NCBI GenBank assembly: GCA_007280345.1
Contig: QYQD01000164.1
Coordinates: 1-33,133 of the forward strand
From: Deltaproteobacteria bacterium
Lineage (GTDB): Bacteria > Desulfobacterota > QYQD01
Direction: 5' to 3'
Length of the DNA: 33,133 bases
This document shows, one piece after another, positions 1-7,480 of the stretch. The translations under genes were made by a program, and so were the position numbers. Every line of letters begins with the position of its first letter. Position 1 is the first letter of the stretch. The notes below the pieces were generated by a model. The model made no database searches, was not told the DNA's origin, and saw only the letters and a program-made list of their open reading frames with translations.

Positions 1-99
1 AACCCTATTGGCAATCCCTATGAAAGTCGTGAGCACGGCGTCAAGGAGCATCGTATCGAAAATCTCTCTGAGTTCGGCAATCGTAACTCGGTTTGCCAT
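1..99 (-). CDS. 5' part of a probable head-tail connector protein (truncated by window edge)
   Basis: Only the first 33 codons are inside the window, starting ATG GCA AAC CGA. A GGAGAAAATAA Shine-Dalgarno precedes the start, inside the 3' end of the upstream sulfotransferase gene, and the start abuts that gene's TAA. The peptide pattern, TIAELREIFDT followed by TTFIGIAN, resembles the N-terminus of gp6-like head-tail connectors, where a short helix (x-x-E-x-x-x-I) precedes a second helix. That would put the phage neck module to the left and make the DGR/glycan block an insertion between head and neck genes. The family call is tentative because most of the protein is missing; the reading frame itself is well supported. 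Confidence 0.5.
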   Translation of the reverse strand, partial: MANRVTIAELREIFDTMLLDAVLTTFIGIANRV

Positions 100-813
100 T
101 TATTTTCTCCGCGCCCGCCATAATTTAGGGTCTACAAAATTAAGAATTTCTGGGTTCCATGATAATCCGAGCCAGGAAATCGCGTCCATAAGTTCCGAGT
201 AATCACCCGCCACCATTTTTTCGGGCCATATCACTTTTACCTGGAGGCCCGTCGTGATCATTTCCACGAATCGTTTTTCATGTTGCCGTACCCACCAAAG
301 CCATCCATCCCGCTCATTATTGACGCCGACCGCTTTCTGAATTTCCTTCCTGGCAAAAGCGCTCATGAACCCGGTTTTTTCGCAACTCGTGGCAATGTCA
401 CCGCTCCGCCGCCTGACTATAACCCACTTTGCCCGGGGGAACGCGTAAGACCACACGGGATGAAAGAGGCACATCTTGGCCCCTTTATAATACCAGGGAC
501 CGCTAATGTATCCTTCTTCCAGCATCACCTGCTCGACCCGGCGCCGCCAGTCCGTAGGGATTGGCAAATTCTCAACGTCTGGAAGCGGGTATTGACCCAG
601 GGGGTCCAGGCCCAGGCTCCGGAGGTAGGGTTTCGTGATCGTGTTGACGATTCGGGCGTTCTCCCACATCCCCTTTGGATTCGCCGAGTTTGGTCCCCGG
701 GTGATGCCACCAAAGGCGCCACAGAGCGATATGCTTCCGGCTATGAGCGAAGTGCCAGACCGTGCACATCCGGTGATAAGGATTGGATCATGTAGCCGCT
801 CAGAATTCATCAT
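100..813 (-). CDS. Sulfotransferase family protein (second of two)
   Basis: About 237 aa. The N-terminal segment ILITGCARSGTSLIAG matches the 5'-phosphosulfate-binding loop of PAPS-dependent sulfotransferases. A later WVIVRRRSGDIATS fits the 3'-phosphate-binding strand and helix, where an Arg and a Ser contact PAP. Expected role: transfer of sulfate from PAPS to a hydroxyl or amine on a glycan or other acceptor in the cytoplasm. Three start codons lie in a row (GTG 816, ATG 813, ATG 810). I chose ATG 813 because GAGAGG lies 7 nt upstream. The start overlaps the end of the APS-kinase-like gene, so the PAPS-maker and PAPS-user are translationally linked. No signal peptide. The acceptor cannot be read from sequence. 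Confidence 0.8.
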   Translation of the reverse strand: MMNSERLHDPILITGCARSGTSLIAGSISLCGAFGGITRGPNSANPKGMWENARIVNTITKPYLRSLGLDPLGQYPLPDVENLPIPTDWRRRVEQVMLEEGYISGPWYYKGAKMCLFHPVWSYAFPRAKWVIVRRRSGDIATSCEKTGFMSAFARKEIQKAVGVNNERDGWLWWVRQHEKRFVEMITTGLQVKVIWPEKMVAGDYSELMDAISWLGLSWNPEILNFVDPKLWRARRK

Positions 814-1168
814 CACCAGGCCTCTCGTAAGTGGTCCCGGGCCACAGGCATCCTCCGGGGAGATAAACCAGCCGACTACCCTCTTGCCATTGCGCCCGCA
901 TCATATTCCGCCATTCGCGCCGGGGTGCCACCGCGGCCACGATAACCACATGCCCCGGCCACTCACCCTCAGCCGCAGCTTCCGCCAGGCCCTGCAAATT
1001 TCTGATCCGGCCGGCGTCGGTAAAGTCCTGGTTGCCGGTCTGGTGCCGGAACATGTCGCCGTCGAGAATCCGCACTATCTTGCCCTCGGACCGGAGTTCC
1101 TGGGCCAGGTGGAAGGCGTGGTGGCTCTTGCCTGATCCGGGACGACCGGTAATGAGCACCACAGACAT
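800..1168 (-). CDS. APS-kinase-like P-loop protein (CysC-like, compact)
   Basis: 122 aa. The P-loop GRPGSGKS is at residues 8-15. It is followed by ILDGDMFRH, then a DF..AGRIRN segment, then VVIVAAVAPRREWRNMMR. This series (LDGD-x-x-R, D-F, R-x-x-N, P-x-R-x-x-R) is the order of conserved elements in adenylylsulfate kinases, which phosphorylate APS to PAPS. It is shorter than the usual ~170-200 aa and ends soon after the region where CysC has its lid and C-terminal helices. It could be a minimal active form or a related nucleotide kinase. ATG 1168 overlaps the glycosyltransferase stop as TAATG, with AGGAGG 10 nt upstream; the upstream GTG at 1192 is less likely. Its position next to two sulfotransferases supports a PAPS-supply role. 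Confidence 0.7.
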   Translation of the reverse strand: MSVVLITGRPGSGKSHHAFHLAQELRSEGKIVRILDGDMFRHQTGNQDFTDAGRIRNLQGLAEAAAEGEWPGHVVIVAAVAPRREWRNMMRAQWQEGSRLVYLPGGCLWPGTTYERPGDDEF

Positions 1169-3519
1169 TACCTCCAGGCCTCCTTCACCCACCGATCCCC
1201 CACCTCATGCACCCGGGGACGGCCATGAAAACAGACGATCCGGGCGTCCCGTGGGGGCACACCCTGGCGACATTCCCGCTTATATGAGTAGATGCCGGGG
1301 GCTGCGTCCTGGAGGGCCATGAACGTGCCCCCGTGCGCCTTAAGAGCCGCAGAAATATAAACCTGATCGCCCAGATGGTTGATCTCGGTGGCATTGAATT
1401 TTTCGTAAAGGAAATCATGGGAGCCGTTCTTCCAGGCCATAATCCCGGAGGCGCAGTTGCCCGCCAGCCGGTTTGCTCGATTCCAGGGGCGCAACCCGTA
1501 GAAGTCGCCCCCCAGGGTCAGCAGGTCGTCGATGTTTTTCAGGATGAGGGTGTCCAGGTCAAAATAAAGGACCCGCTCGGTAGACATGGCCCCCGGGCGG
1601 AACAGTTCAATCTTTGACCACCAGCCGGGGTGCCCGTTTGTGAGTCGAATGATTTCCACCCCTTTGATCTTGGGATCATCCGTCAAGCAGACGAACTTGA
1701 ACGGGTGGGTAAGATTCCGGTCCAGTGCCCGCTTCAAGTTCGCGACATACCGCTCATCGAAGTCGCCCCCAGTTTTCAGGACGCAGGCGATGGTGGTGGC
1801 CCGGGCGGGGGCCGGGCGGGTGTCCATCTGGATCTCCGGCGGCGGCAGAAGAGGAGTTTTTCTGACCAACCTTACCTCCGGAGCCGGAATGAACTTGTAA
1901 GGACCGTGCTTGGCCTCATAGAGTGCCTTGTTGCGTTTCCATCGGACCTTCTCGTTAGGTACGATGCAGTGGTCATGCCACTGGTGAGAGACAAGAAGGG
2001 CATCCCTCTGGCTTATGACAACCCCGGCCTTGAGCAAAGATTCCCGGAAATCGTCATCATCGAAGCAAAAGCCCTCGGAAAAGGATTCATCGAAGCCGCC
2101 GGACTGCAAGTATATCTGTTTGTTGAGAGCCGAACAGAAATGATAACGGGCCGGACGAAGTTTGCTGTGCTGAAACCACTGCTCCGGGACCCCCGACAAT
2201 TCTCCATGCTGGCCGATCTTTATTGCATTTCCCGCCGGGGCTTTCCGGCTTTGACATGCACAAACCAGATATTGCTCTGGATCTCCGTCAAAAGCCTTGT
2301 CCAAAGCCGCCAGGATATTTGATTCATGGTAAATTTCCGGGCTCGTCAGGACCACATAGACACCCTTGGCCTCGATCACACCCCGATTAAACAGTTTGGA
2401 GGGACCGTAGCAGTCGTCGGCCTCTTGTACTATCACCCGGATAGGCAAGCCTTGGGTCTGCCATTCGGCCACGACCTGGTGGAGTTCTTCGGGCCGGGCG
2501 CACTTGGAATCCTGGATGATGAGCAACTCCCAATCCTGGCGCCCTTTGTACCAGTATTGATAGCTTAATAGGGTATTATGGAGCAGGATCGGCCGGTCTA
2601 TGTAGGGCATAATAATGGAATATTCCACACCCTTGCCCTCTTTATAGGGACCGATGAATCCAGCTTCTGCCATGGCCCATTTGAGGCCGCTGCTCCGGGA
2701 ATCTTTTTGCACATCAGCGAAGCTTTGCCAGGAAGCTTCCGGCAGGGAAGATAGGCGATTACCTGCAAACCAGTGGATGCCAATGGTATGGGCTCGTACA
2801 TCCAAACGTTGCCGGTCAAGCCAAATGGCCAGCATCTGGTGGCGCACCGACCGGAAGGGGTAGACGGCATGTTGCGGAATCTGCCCGACTATGCTATTTC
2901 CCGCTTCTTTGACCCCGGGGGGGGCGAATTTGACAAGGAGATGTGTTCCTAAGCCCTGATAATCGGTCATGGGTTTGTTGACCATCTCCAGGCCCACCCG
3001 CTCCATTTCCCGGTAGAGATTACACCCCGGCGTACCCCCAAGAAAACCGATAGCCTGCCAGTGCTTAAGTTCTTGTGTCTCTCCCCAGCAAAGGAGGGCA
3101 TCGGCAGTCAAATTTACCGTAAGAGCCGACATGGGCCGAAAATAAAGGATATCAAAATCAGACCAGAAGCCTCCCATGGTATGCAACAGTCGCCAGCGCA
3201 AGAGATCGGAGCGGTGTACCTCCGTCATGCCTGCTGGAAAATCGTCTATGGGAGCCTCCCGAACCTCCACATTGGGGCCGGCTTCAGACAACCGCTTGAA
3301 CCAATCCTCGCCTTGCCAGGCGTAGTGGGCATGTTCCCCGGTGCGCCAGGTGGCCTGGGCACCAGAGTTCTTGGGATACCAGACGATCACCCGCCAGTCT
3401 GGATTGAGCCGGGCGAAGGTATATGCCGTCAACCAACGCAGCCAGGAGAGGGGTTTGTCTTTGCCCCAATACAAATGGAGTACGCGGGGTATGGTCGCCG
3501 GTGATATCAATTTATCCAT
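1168..3519 (-). CDS. Three-domain glycosyltransferase (GT32-like / GT2-like / GT8-like)
   Basis: 783 aa, apparently three transferase domains in tandem. Residues ~8-260 begin IPRVLHLYWG and hold LRWRLLHTMGGFWSDFD, the GT32/capsular-polysaccharide type with a DxD at ~121-123. Residues ~298-520 begin YSIIMPYIDRP and end with GGFDESFSEGFCFDDDDF, typical of GT2-fold enzymes. Residues ~575-783 contain LYFDLDTLI (DxD at ~654-656) and NCASGIMAW, GT8-like. A proline-rich linker (LLPPPEIQ) separates domains 2 and 3. Substrate and linkage are unknown. It overlaps the sulfotransferase upstream by 13 nt. ATG 3519 sits directly on GGAGG with no spacing, whereas TTG 3510 has 9-nt spacing and forms TTGA with the preceding stop, so the true start may be the TTG. 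Confidence 0.8.
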   Translation of the reverse strand: MDKLISPATIPRVLHLYWGKDKPLSWLRWLTAYTFARLNPDWRVIVWYPKNSGAQATWRTGEHAHYAWQGEDWFKRLSEAGPNVEVREAPIDDFPAGMTEVHRSDLLRWRLLHTMGGFWSDFDILYFRPMSALTVNLTADALLCWGETQELKHWQAIGFLGGTPGCNLYREMERVGLEMVNKPMTDYQGLGTHLLVKFAPPGVKEAGNSIVGQIPQHAVYPFRSVRHQMLAIWLDRQRLDVRAHTIGIHWFAGNRLSSLPEASWQSFADVQKDSRSSGLKWAMAEAGFIGPYKEGKGVEYSIIMPYIDRPILLHNTLLSYQYWYKGRQDWELLIIQDSKCARPEELHQVVAEWQTQGLPIRVIVQEADDCYGPSKLFNRGVIEAKGVYVVLTSPEIYHESNILAALDKAFDGDPEQYLVCACQSRKAPAGNAIKIGQHGELSGVPEQWFQHSKLRPARYHFCSALNKQIYLQSGGFDESFSEGFCFDDDDFRESLLKAGVVISQRDALLVSHQWHDHCIVPNEKVRWKRNKALYEAKHGPYKFIPAPEVRLVRKTPLLPPPEIQMDTRPAPARATTIACVLKTGGDFDERYVANLKRALDRNLTHPFKFVCLTDDPKIKGVEIIRLTNGHPGWWSKIELFRPGAMSTERVLYFDLDTLILKNIDDLLTLGGDFYGLRPWNRANRLAGNCASGIMAWKNGSHDFLYEKFNATEINHLGDQVYISAALKAHGGTFMALQDAAPGIYSYKRECRQGVPPRDARIVCFHGRPRVHEVGDRWVKEAWR

Positions 3520-4205
3520 CCTCCGAAACCGCTAGTGCATGGTTCCCGTTCCAGGGCTGGGGTCCAGTTTTCGATTATCTGGGAAACTGGCCGATCCTCC
3601 TGTCGGTAGGTAGTGGGCTTGAAATAAATCACTTTGGCACCAATATAATCCTCAATCCGAATAAGCGTTTCATCCCATCTGTTACACAAATCTTCATAGG
3701 TGACGGTTAGGGCTTCCGGAAAGACCTTCTGTAAAACCGCTTGGGTGTCGCGATGCTCCTCCAAGGCCACATGAAAGTCGTCGATATCAAATTTAACCGG
3801 GGGGTTGCTAATCTGATGGGGTTTGGAGACGTCGAAATCAAGCCGGGAGAAGGCCACACAGCTTGACAGATAGCGGTGTAACTGGTTTTCCCGGTTCAAG
3901 ATCACCGTCCGGGGCGGGAAAAAGGCGGCTATGGCCTGCCAGAAGCCTTCCGGCTCCAAATCAAAATTTTCCCGGATATGGGGCGCGCACCATTGATGGG
4001 TACAAGTCCCCCGGATTCGCTTATCCTGTTCTTTCGGAGTCATTTCCCTAAAATTGGCAAGTTGGCTGATTCCCTCACCCTTAAGGCCGTCCCACTGTTC
4101 CATGACCACTTCCGGGTGGGCTTGCAGGGCCGCCAATAGCATCTGCGTCCCGGAGCGCATTTGGGTGATCATCAAAAACCGGCTACGTTGTTTGGCATTA
4201 TTCAT
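3507..4205 (-). CDS. Sulfotransferase family protein (first of two)
   Basis: 232 aa from ATG 4205. RFLMITQMRSGTQMLLAAL near the N-terminus is a 5'-PSB-like loop (R-S-G-T), and VILNRENQLHRYLS about 100 residues later fits the 3'-phosphate-binding region. The C-terminal half has VTYEDL, a motif common in bacterial sulfotransferases just before the last helix. The start overlaps the methyltransferase stop as TAATG. An in-frame ATG at 4232 exists but would overlap more of that gene. It shares little beyond the motifs with the sulfotransferase at 100-813, so the two probably act on different acceptors or positions. It is soluble, with no membrane segment. Confidence 0.75.
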   Translation of the reverse strand: MNNAKQRSRFLMITQMRSGTQMLLAALQAHPEVVMEQWDGLKGEGISQLANFREMTPKEQDKRIRGTCTHQWCAPHIRENFDLEPEGFWQAIAAFFPPRTVILNRENQLHRYLSSCVAFSRLDFDVSKPHQISNPPVKFDIDDFHVALEEHRDTQAVLQKVFPEALTVTYEDLCNRWDETLIRIEDYIGAKVIYFKPTTYRQEDRPVSQIIENWTPALEREPCTSGFGGWIN

Positions 4206-4702
4206 TATCTCAACCGATAGCCGAAGAAGCATTCCCGGGTAGAGGGTAGGATAACCCGGGCCCAGGATTCGTCAAATTCATCATAGGTCCACAAGCTGCG
4301 GTGCAAGATATTCTCATTTTGATAATAAAAACCCTGTGTATCCTCAAAACAGGTACGGTTGTCATCCCATTTCATGGGCGTCAAGGACACCACAGCCCTC
4401 TGAGCAAGCCTGACTGCTTGGCCTAAGATTTCTAAACTCCGGTGCTTATCAAGATGCTCCAAGACATCTAGGAGCAGAATAATGTCAAATTCCCGGTCTA
4501 GTGGTAAGTCGCTATCGTTTAGGTCTAATAGGTAGTCGGGTTTCGCCTTGGCCCAAGAGTCCAGGGAAAACACCTGTGCCGCGCCGATATTCTGATAGCG
4601 TCGGTCGCCGCTGCCCACATCCAACACCACGTCTGTCGGCAAGGCAAAATTCTGGAGCCATTTCAGTATATGCGGTTCGGGTGGATATTGGGTTTTGACC
4701 AT
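4205..4702 (-). CDS. Class I SAM-dependent methyltransferase
   Basis: 165 aa. VVLDVGSGDRRY is the SAM-binding motif I, FSLDSWAKAKPDYLLDLND covers the acidic end of strand 2, and FDIILLLDVLEHLDK is the motif IV region of Methyltransf_11-type enzymes. The fold is compact and lacks a recognisable substrate domain. It probably methylates a small molecule or sugar in the same pathway as its neighbours. The ATG overlaps the radical SAM stop as TGATG; the ORF-track start one codon earlier is a TTG. The next gene starts on its stop codon, so it is part of one translationally coupled run. Confidence 0.75.
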   Translation of the reverse strand: MVKTQYPPEPHILKWLQNFALPTDVVLDVGSGDRRYQNIGAAQVFSLDSWAKAKPDYLLDLNDSDLPLDREFDIILLLDVLEHLDKHRSLEILGQAVRLAQRAVVSLTPMKWDDNRTCFEDTQGFYYQNENILHRSLWTYDEFDESWARVILPSTRECFFGYRLR

Positions 4703-5664
4703 CAAACAAACTCCGCGTGGCTCAGGGGCATCGTGAGCAGATCCAGGGCCGAGTTGTAGTCATCGTAATAACACCGGACGCACCGGGAGCCATCGAAGGG
4801 GGTCTGCTCTCCCCATATTCGGTCAATGTCTTCCAGGGAACCCATGCGCATGCTCTCGACGTAATCGAGCCCCGGGGGGTCCTGGGCATATTGAACGCCG
4901 CAACATGGGTAAATACCGCCGCCTGCCGATACAACCGGCTTGATGAGGCTGATCAGGCACCGCTCGGCCCCCATGACAAAGGTGGCCCGGTCCTGATAGA
5001 TGACTTTGCTGTCGTCGATGCCTGCCCCCAGGAGATGCGCCCGTGCGACATTCATTCTGAGGGCTGACTTTTCGATATCCAGAAGGTCGCCAACGATCCG
5101 CACATGGGTAAAATTATGCTCATTGGCGAAGATAACCAGCCGCCCAAGCACGTCCCAATCAGGTTTCCTGGTCAGCACGTGGGAAAAGGCCCAATCTATT
5201 CCAGGCCCCGATTGCACGGCGTTCATTATCCCGGCCCATTCCGGCTCCCGATCATCGCTTGAGGAAATCCGGCACCAGGTGACATTTTTGTAACTGGAAA
5301 ACTTGCTGAATTGCGTCCCGTTGGTCACAAGGCCCACCTGGATTTGCAGGCCGTGAAGGATTTTAATGAGAGCGTTGATGTCGGGGTGCAGTAGGGGTTC
5401 CCCGCCGCCGGTGATCGTGACAGACTGGCAACCGAGCTTCTGAAAATTGGCCATGACCCGGAGTAATTTCTCTAAATCGAGTTCGGCCTTGCGGTCCCTT
5501 TCAGAGCAAGAGCAAAACCCGCACTTGAGGTTGCACCGATTTGTGGGATTCAACTGGACGTGCTGGGGGGGAATATAGCCAGCCCGGATGCGATTTATCA
5601 CAAAGGCGTTCTGCAATAATTTGACCGGCAGGGTGCTGGCCGCGGTGTAGCTTCTTAGAGTCAT
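4702..5664 (-). CDS. Radical SAM enzyme with SPASM-like C-terminal cysteines
   Basis: 320 aa from ATG 5664. NRCNLKCGFCSC gives the CxxxCxxC cluster (Cys 44, 48, 51) for the 4Fe-4S that cleaves SAM. TITGGGEPLLHPD is the GGE motif, and QVGLVTNGTQF follows as in MoaA/PqqE/AslB-like enzymes. Late cysteines (YPCCGVQY and CVRCYYDDYN) suggest a SPASM-type auxiliary cluster. Family members modify peptides, nucleosides or sugars; the substrate here is unknown. The ORF track extends 53 codons upstream, but that part is out of frame with the small ADH-like gene and not protein-like. The chosen ATG overlaps the stub's TGA as ATGA, which decides the start. Confidence 0.8.
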   Translation of the reverse strand: MTLRSYTAASTLPVKLLQNAFVINRIRAGYIPPQHVQLNPTNRCNLKCGFCSCSERDRKAELDLEKLLRVMANFQKLGCQSVTITGGGEPLLHPDINALIKILHGLQIQVGLVTNGTQFSKFSSYKNVTWCRISSSDDREPEWAGIMNAVQSGPGIDWAFSHVLTRKPDWDVLGRLVIFANEHNFTHVRIVGDLLDIEKSALRMNVARAHLLGAGIDDSKVIYQDRATFVMGAERCLISLIKPVVSAGGGIYPCCGVQYAQDPPGLDYVESMRMGSLEDIDRIWGEQTPFDGSRCVRCYYDDYNSALDLLTMPLSHAEFV

Positions 5665-5789
5665 AACTGAGCCCCATAAATCCCGCTGGCGAGGACTTTT
5701 ACCAGAACTTGACCTACCCCAAGGGATGGGGTTTCGAGTTCGGCTACCGTGAGCGGGGCACCTAATTCTGTTAGGATGGCGGCTTTCAT
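5661..5789 (-). CDS. 42-aa stub matching the N-terminus of zinc-type alcohol dehydrogenases
   Basis: Too short for the ORF track. Translation begins MKAAILTELGAPLTV and ends VLVKVLASGIYGAQL, which is the first beta-strands of the GroES-like domain of MDR/zinc alcohol dehydrogenases (usual form MKA..L....PL.....P..G.VLVKV.ASGICxxQ/DL). The position that is normally the catalytic-zinc Cys is Tyr here. The rest of the enzyme is absent. The start overlaps the upstream gene as ATGA and the stop overlaps the radical SAM start as ATGA, so the frame is clean. It may survive as a translational coupler, or be the remains of a dehydrogenase lost when the cluster was assembled. Confidence 0.65.
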   Translation of the reverse strand: MKAAILTELGAPLTVAELETPSLGVGQVLVKVLASGIYGAQL

Positions 5790-6223
5790 TTCCCAAGCAC
5801 CTTATGGGCACCTTCTTCAACATCCACCTTGCTCACCGCCTCTACATCAGCAGCCGCCTTTATCTCTACCTTGGCTTCGGTCAGTTTGGTGAGCCACTTT
5901 AACAGAGGCAGGGCAGTGGCCTCTAGCTTATCCATGATCGTATTGGGGCCACCATAGAGAGCTACCTGGTTTAGTACATAAGCCTTGTAACGGGTAACCA
6001 CTTCTTTCTCGGTGATCGCCCCAGATAAGATGCCCATCCCCAGCAACATGGACTTATTGACATCCGCAGCGATATCATACAGATCCCCGACATTCTCCGA
6101 ATCCAGCAAGCGCCGCAACTTGATCTTCAGGTAATGGGTCCGGGCAAGGGCTTCCTTTTCGGTTTCGGTTTCCGATCCTGTCAGAGTTTTGCCGTAGATT
6201 GAGAGTTGGTCTTCAAAGGTCAT
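5786..6223 (-). CDS. Hypothetical 145-aa alpha-helical protein behind the DGR reverse transcriptase
   Basis: I do not recognise a family. The sequence is mostly helical with heptad-like stretches (HYLKIKLRRLLDSENVGDLYDIAADVN), has no cysteines, no signal peptide and no membrane segment, and ends in an acidic/lysine-rich tail (AKVEIKAAADVEAVSKVDVEEGAHK). The ATG overlaps the RT stop as ATGA and its own stop overlaps the ADH-like stub as ATGA, so it is translated in series between the DGR and the sulfation/glycan genes. It could be a small virion component or chaperone, but nothing in the sequence decides this. Confidence 0.7.
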   Translation of the reverse strand: MTFEDQLSIYGKTLTGSETETEKEALARTHYLKIKLRRLLDSENVGDLYDIAADVNKSMLLGMGILSGAITEKEVVTRYKAYVLNQVALYGGPNTIMDKLEATALPLLKWLTKLTEAKVEIKAAADVEAVSKVDVEEGAHKVLGK

Positions 6224-7224
6224 GTCGTCGCCTCCTGCAATTTTTTGTAGGTCCTGGGAAGTTTTATGGACTGGGGAGCGGCCTTTATTAGGCGCAGAAG
6301 ATGGGGCAGCGAGTCGGTACCCTTGGCGTGCCCCAAAAGCGATACCACCGCTTGCTGGTCCCCGGACTTCAATCTCCGGCTAAATTTATAGAGACTGTAT
6401 TTGCGGATGATCCGCCTGGTTTTCCAGGTGTGGTAGCCGACAAAATTGACCCCCCGCTTGATCCTCTGGATGGTGGACTTGGATAATTCCAGGTGCAGCT
6501 TGGTTTTCAAATACTCCACGATCAAGCCCCGATAGGCCAGTGCCTGTTCCCGGCTGAGACCGATGAGCACCATATCGTCCACGTAGCGCACATAGTGCCG
6601 CACCTTCAAAACCCGCTTAATGAAATGGTCCACCGGGTTGAGATAGATCAAAGCGTAAAGCTGGCTCAAAAGGTTGCCGATGGGGATGCCCAGGGGATCG
6701 CCGGTGTCGGCAAAAAGCATCATCGCGTCCACCAGGCGCCGATCCTTAATCTTGCCCTCGATCAACCCCCGGAGGATTTGCCGGTCTATGGAATAAAAGA
6801 ACTTCCGCACGTCGAGCTTCAAGATGTAAGCATCGTTACCATAATGCCTGAGGGCTTTTTGGGTGTAATCGCTGGCCTTGTGCGTCCCATACCCATTCCG
6901 GCAGGCAAAGGAGGTGGAAATAAAGGTCCGGTCGAAAATCGGATAGATCACCCGGTAAATTGCGTGCTGCAGCACGATATCCCGGAAGGCCGGTGCATAG
7001 ATTACTCGAGGCTTGGGCTCGTAAACCATGAACTTGAAATAAGGCTGCGGCTGGTAACTGCCGGCGTGGACTTCTTCGTAGAGGGCCGCCAGGTTGCTTC
7101 CCAGGTTGATCTCGAACTCAAAGCAGGCCCGCTTGCCCCGTTTACCTCGCCGGGCGTCGAGATAAGCATGGTACAGGTTGCTCTTGCTGAAAGCCCGTTC
7201 GAACAAATTGCCGAATCGTTTCAT
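6220..7224 (-). CDS. DGR reverse transcriptase
   Basis: 334 aa from ATG 7224. It carries LKLDVRKFFYSID (motif with catalytic Asp, ~137-147), IPIGNLLSQLYA (IGxxxSQ, the hallmark that separates DGR RTs from group II intron and retron RTs, ~182-188) and RYVDDMVLI (catalytic YVDD, 214-217). No maturase or endonuclease domain follows. Role: copies the adjacent TR RNA with misincorporation at adenines, giving cDNA that replaces VR in the target gene. AGAAGGA precedes ATG 7224 by about 4-5 nt. The ORF stays open upstream to ATG 7476 through the TR, but that start has no clear Shine-Dalgarno, so I take the TR-coded extension as fortuitous. It overlaps the next gene as ATGA. Confidence 0.93.
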   Translation of the reverse strand: MKRFGNLFERAFSKSNLYHAYLDARRGKRGKRACFEFEINLGSNLAALYEEVHAGSYQPQPYFKFMVYEPKPRVIYAPAFRDIVLQHAIYRVIYPIFDRTFISTSFACRNGYGTHKASDYTQKALRHYGNDAYILKLDVRKFFYSIDRQILRGLIEGKIKDRRLVDAMMLFADTGDPLGIPIGNLLSQLYALIYLNPVDHFIKRVLKVRHYVRYVDDMVLIGLSREQALAYRGLIVEYLKTKLHLELSKSTIQRIKRGVNFVGYHTWKTRRIIRKYSLYKFSRRLKSGDQQAVVSLLGHAKGTDSLPHLLRLIKAAPQSIKLPRTYKKLQEATT

Positions 7225-7345
7225 AAAGTCCTTCTGATTTTCGGATTGAATCCTACCAAAAAGAAGGTTTCTCCTGATTTCGCCTAAGGCTGGATAACCT
7301 ATCCCTGTTCTTCCACTATCCGCAAGAGCACGGTTCGAGGAAATG

Positions 7346-7458
7346 CAGTCCGCCTGCCACCCCACATTGTTGTTCGAGTTCGTCCGATTGTTGTTCCAAT
7401 TCAGATACCAGACTCCCGCATTGGACGTGTTGTTCCAATACGCACAGGAGAGGGGACA
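7346..7458 (-). repeat. DGR template repeat (TR)
   Basis: 113 bp lying between avd and the RT gene. It aligns without gaps to the VR at 7920-8032 (constant offset of 574). On the coding strand it is rich in AAC/AAT codons (conceptually YWNNTSNAGVWYLNWNNNRTNSNNNVGW). 17 of 29 template adenines differ in VR; the only other differences are two T-to-G changes at 7364 and 7446. Asn-rich AAY codons allow access to many amino acids without making stop codons, the usual DGR design. Similarity stops abruptly on both sides. Confidence 0.95.
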
Positions 7459-7480
7459 TGTTAATAGGTTACCCATAAGC

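Noticed and set aside
4702-5823. 373-aa radical SAM start at 5823
   Set aside because: The extra 53 residues are out of frame with the ADH-like stub and look non-coding; ATG 5664 overlaps the stub as ATGA.
6220-7476. RT as a retron or Abi-type reverse transcriptase
   Set aside because: IGNLLSQ, the adjacent Avd, and the adenine-biased TR/VR pair identify it as a DGR RT.
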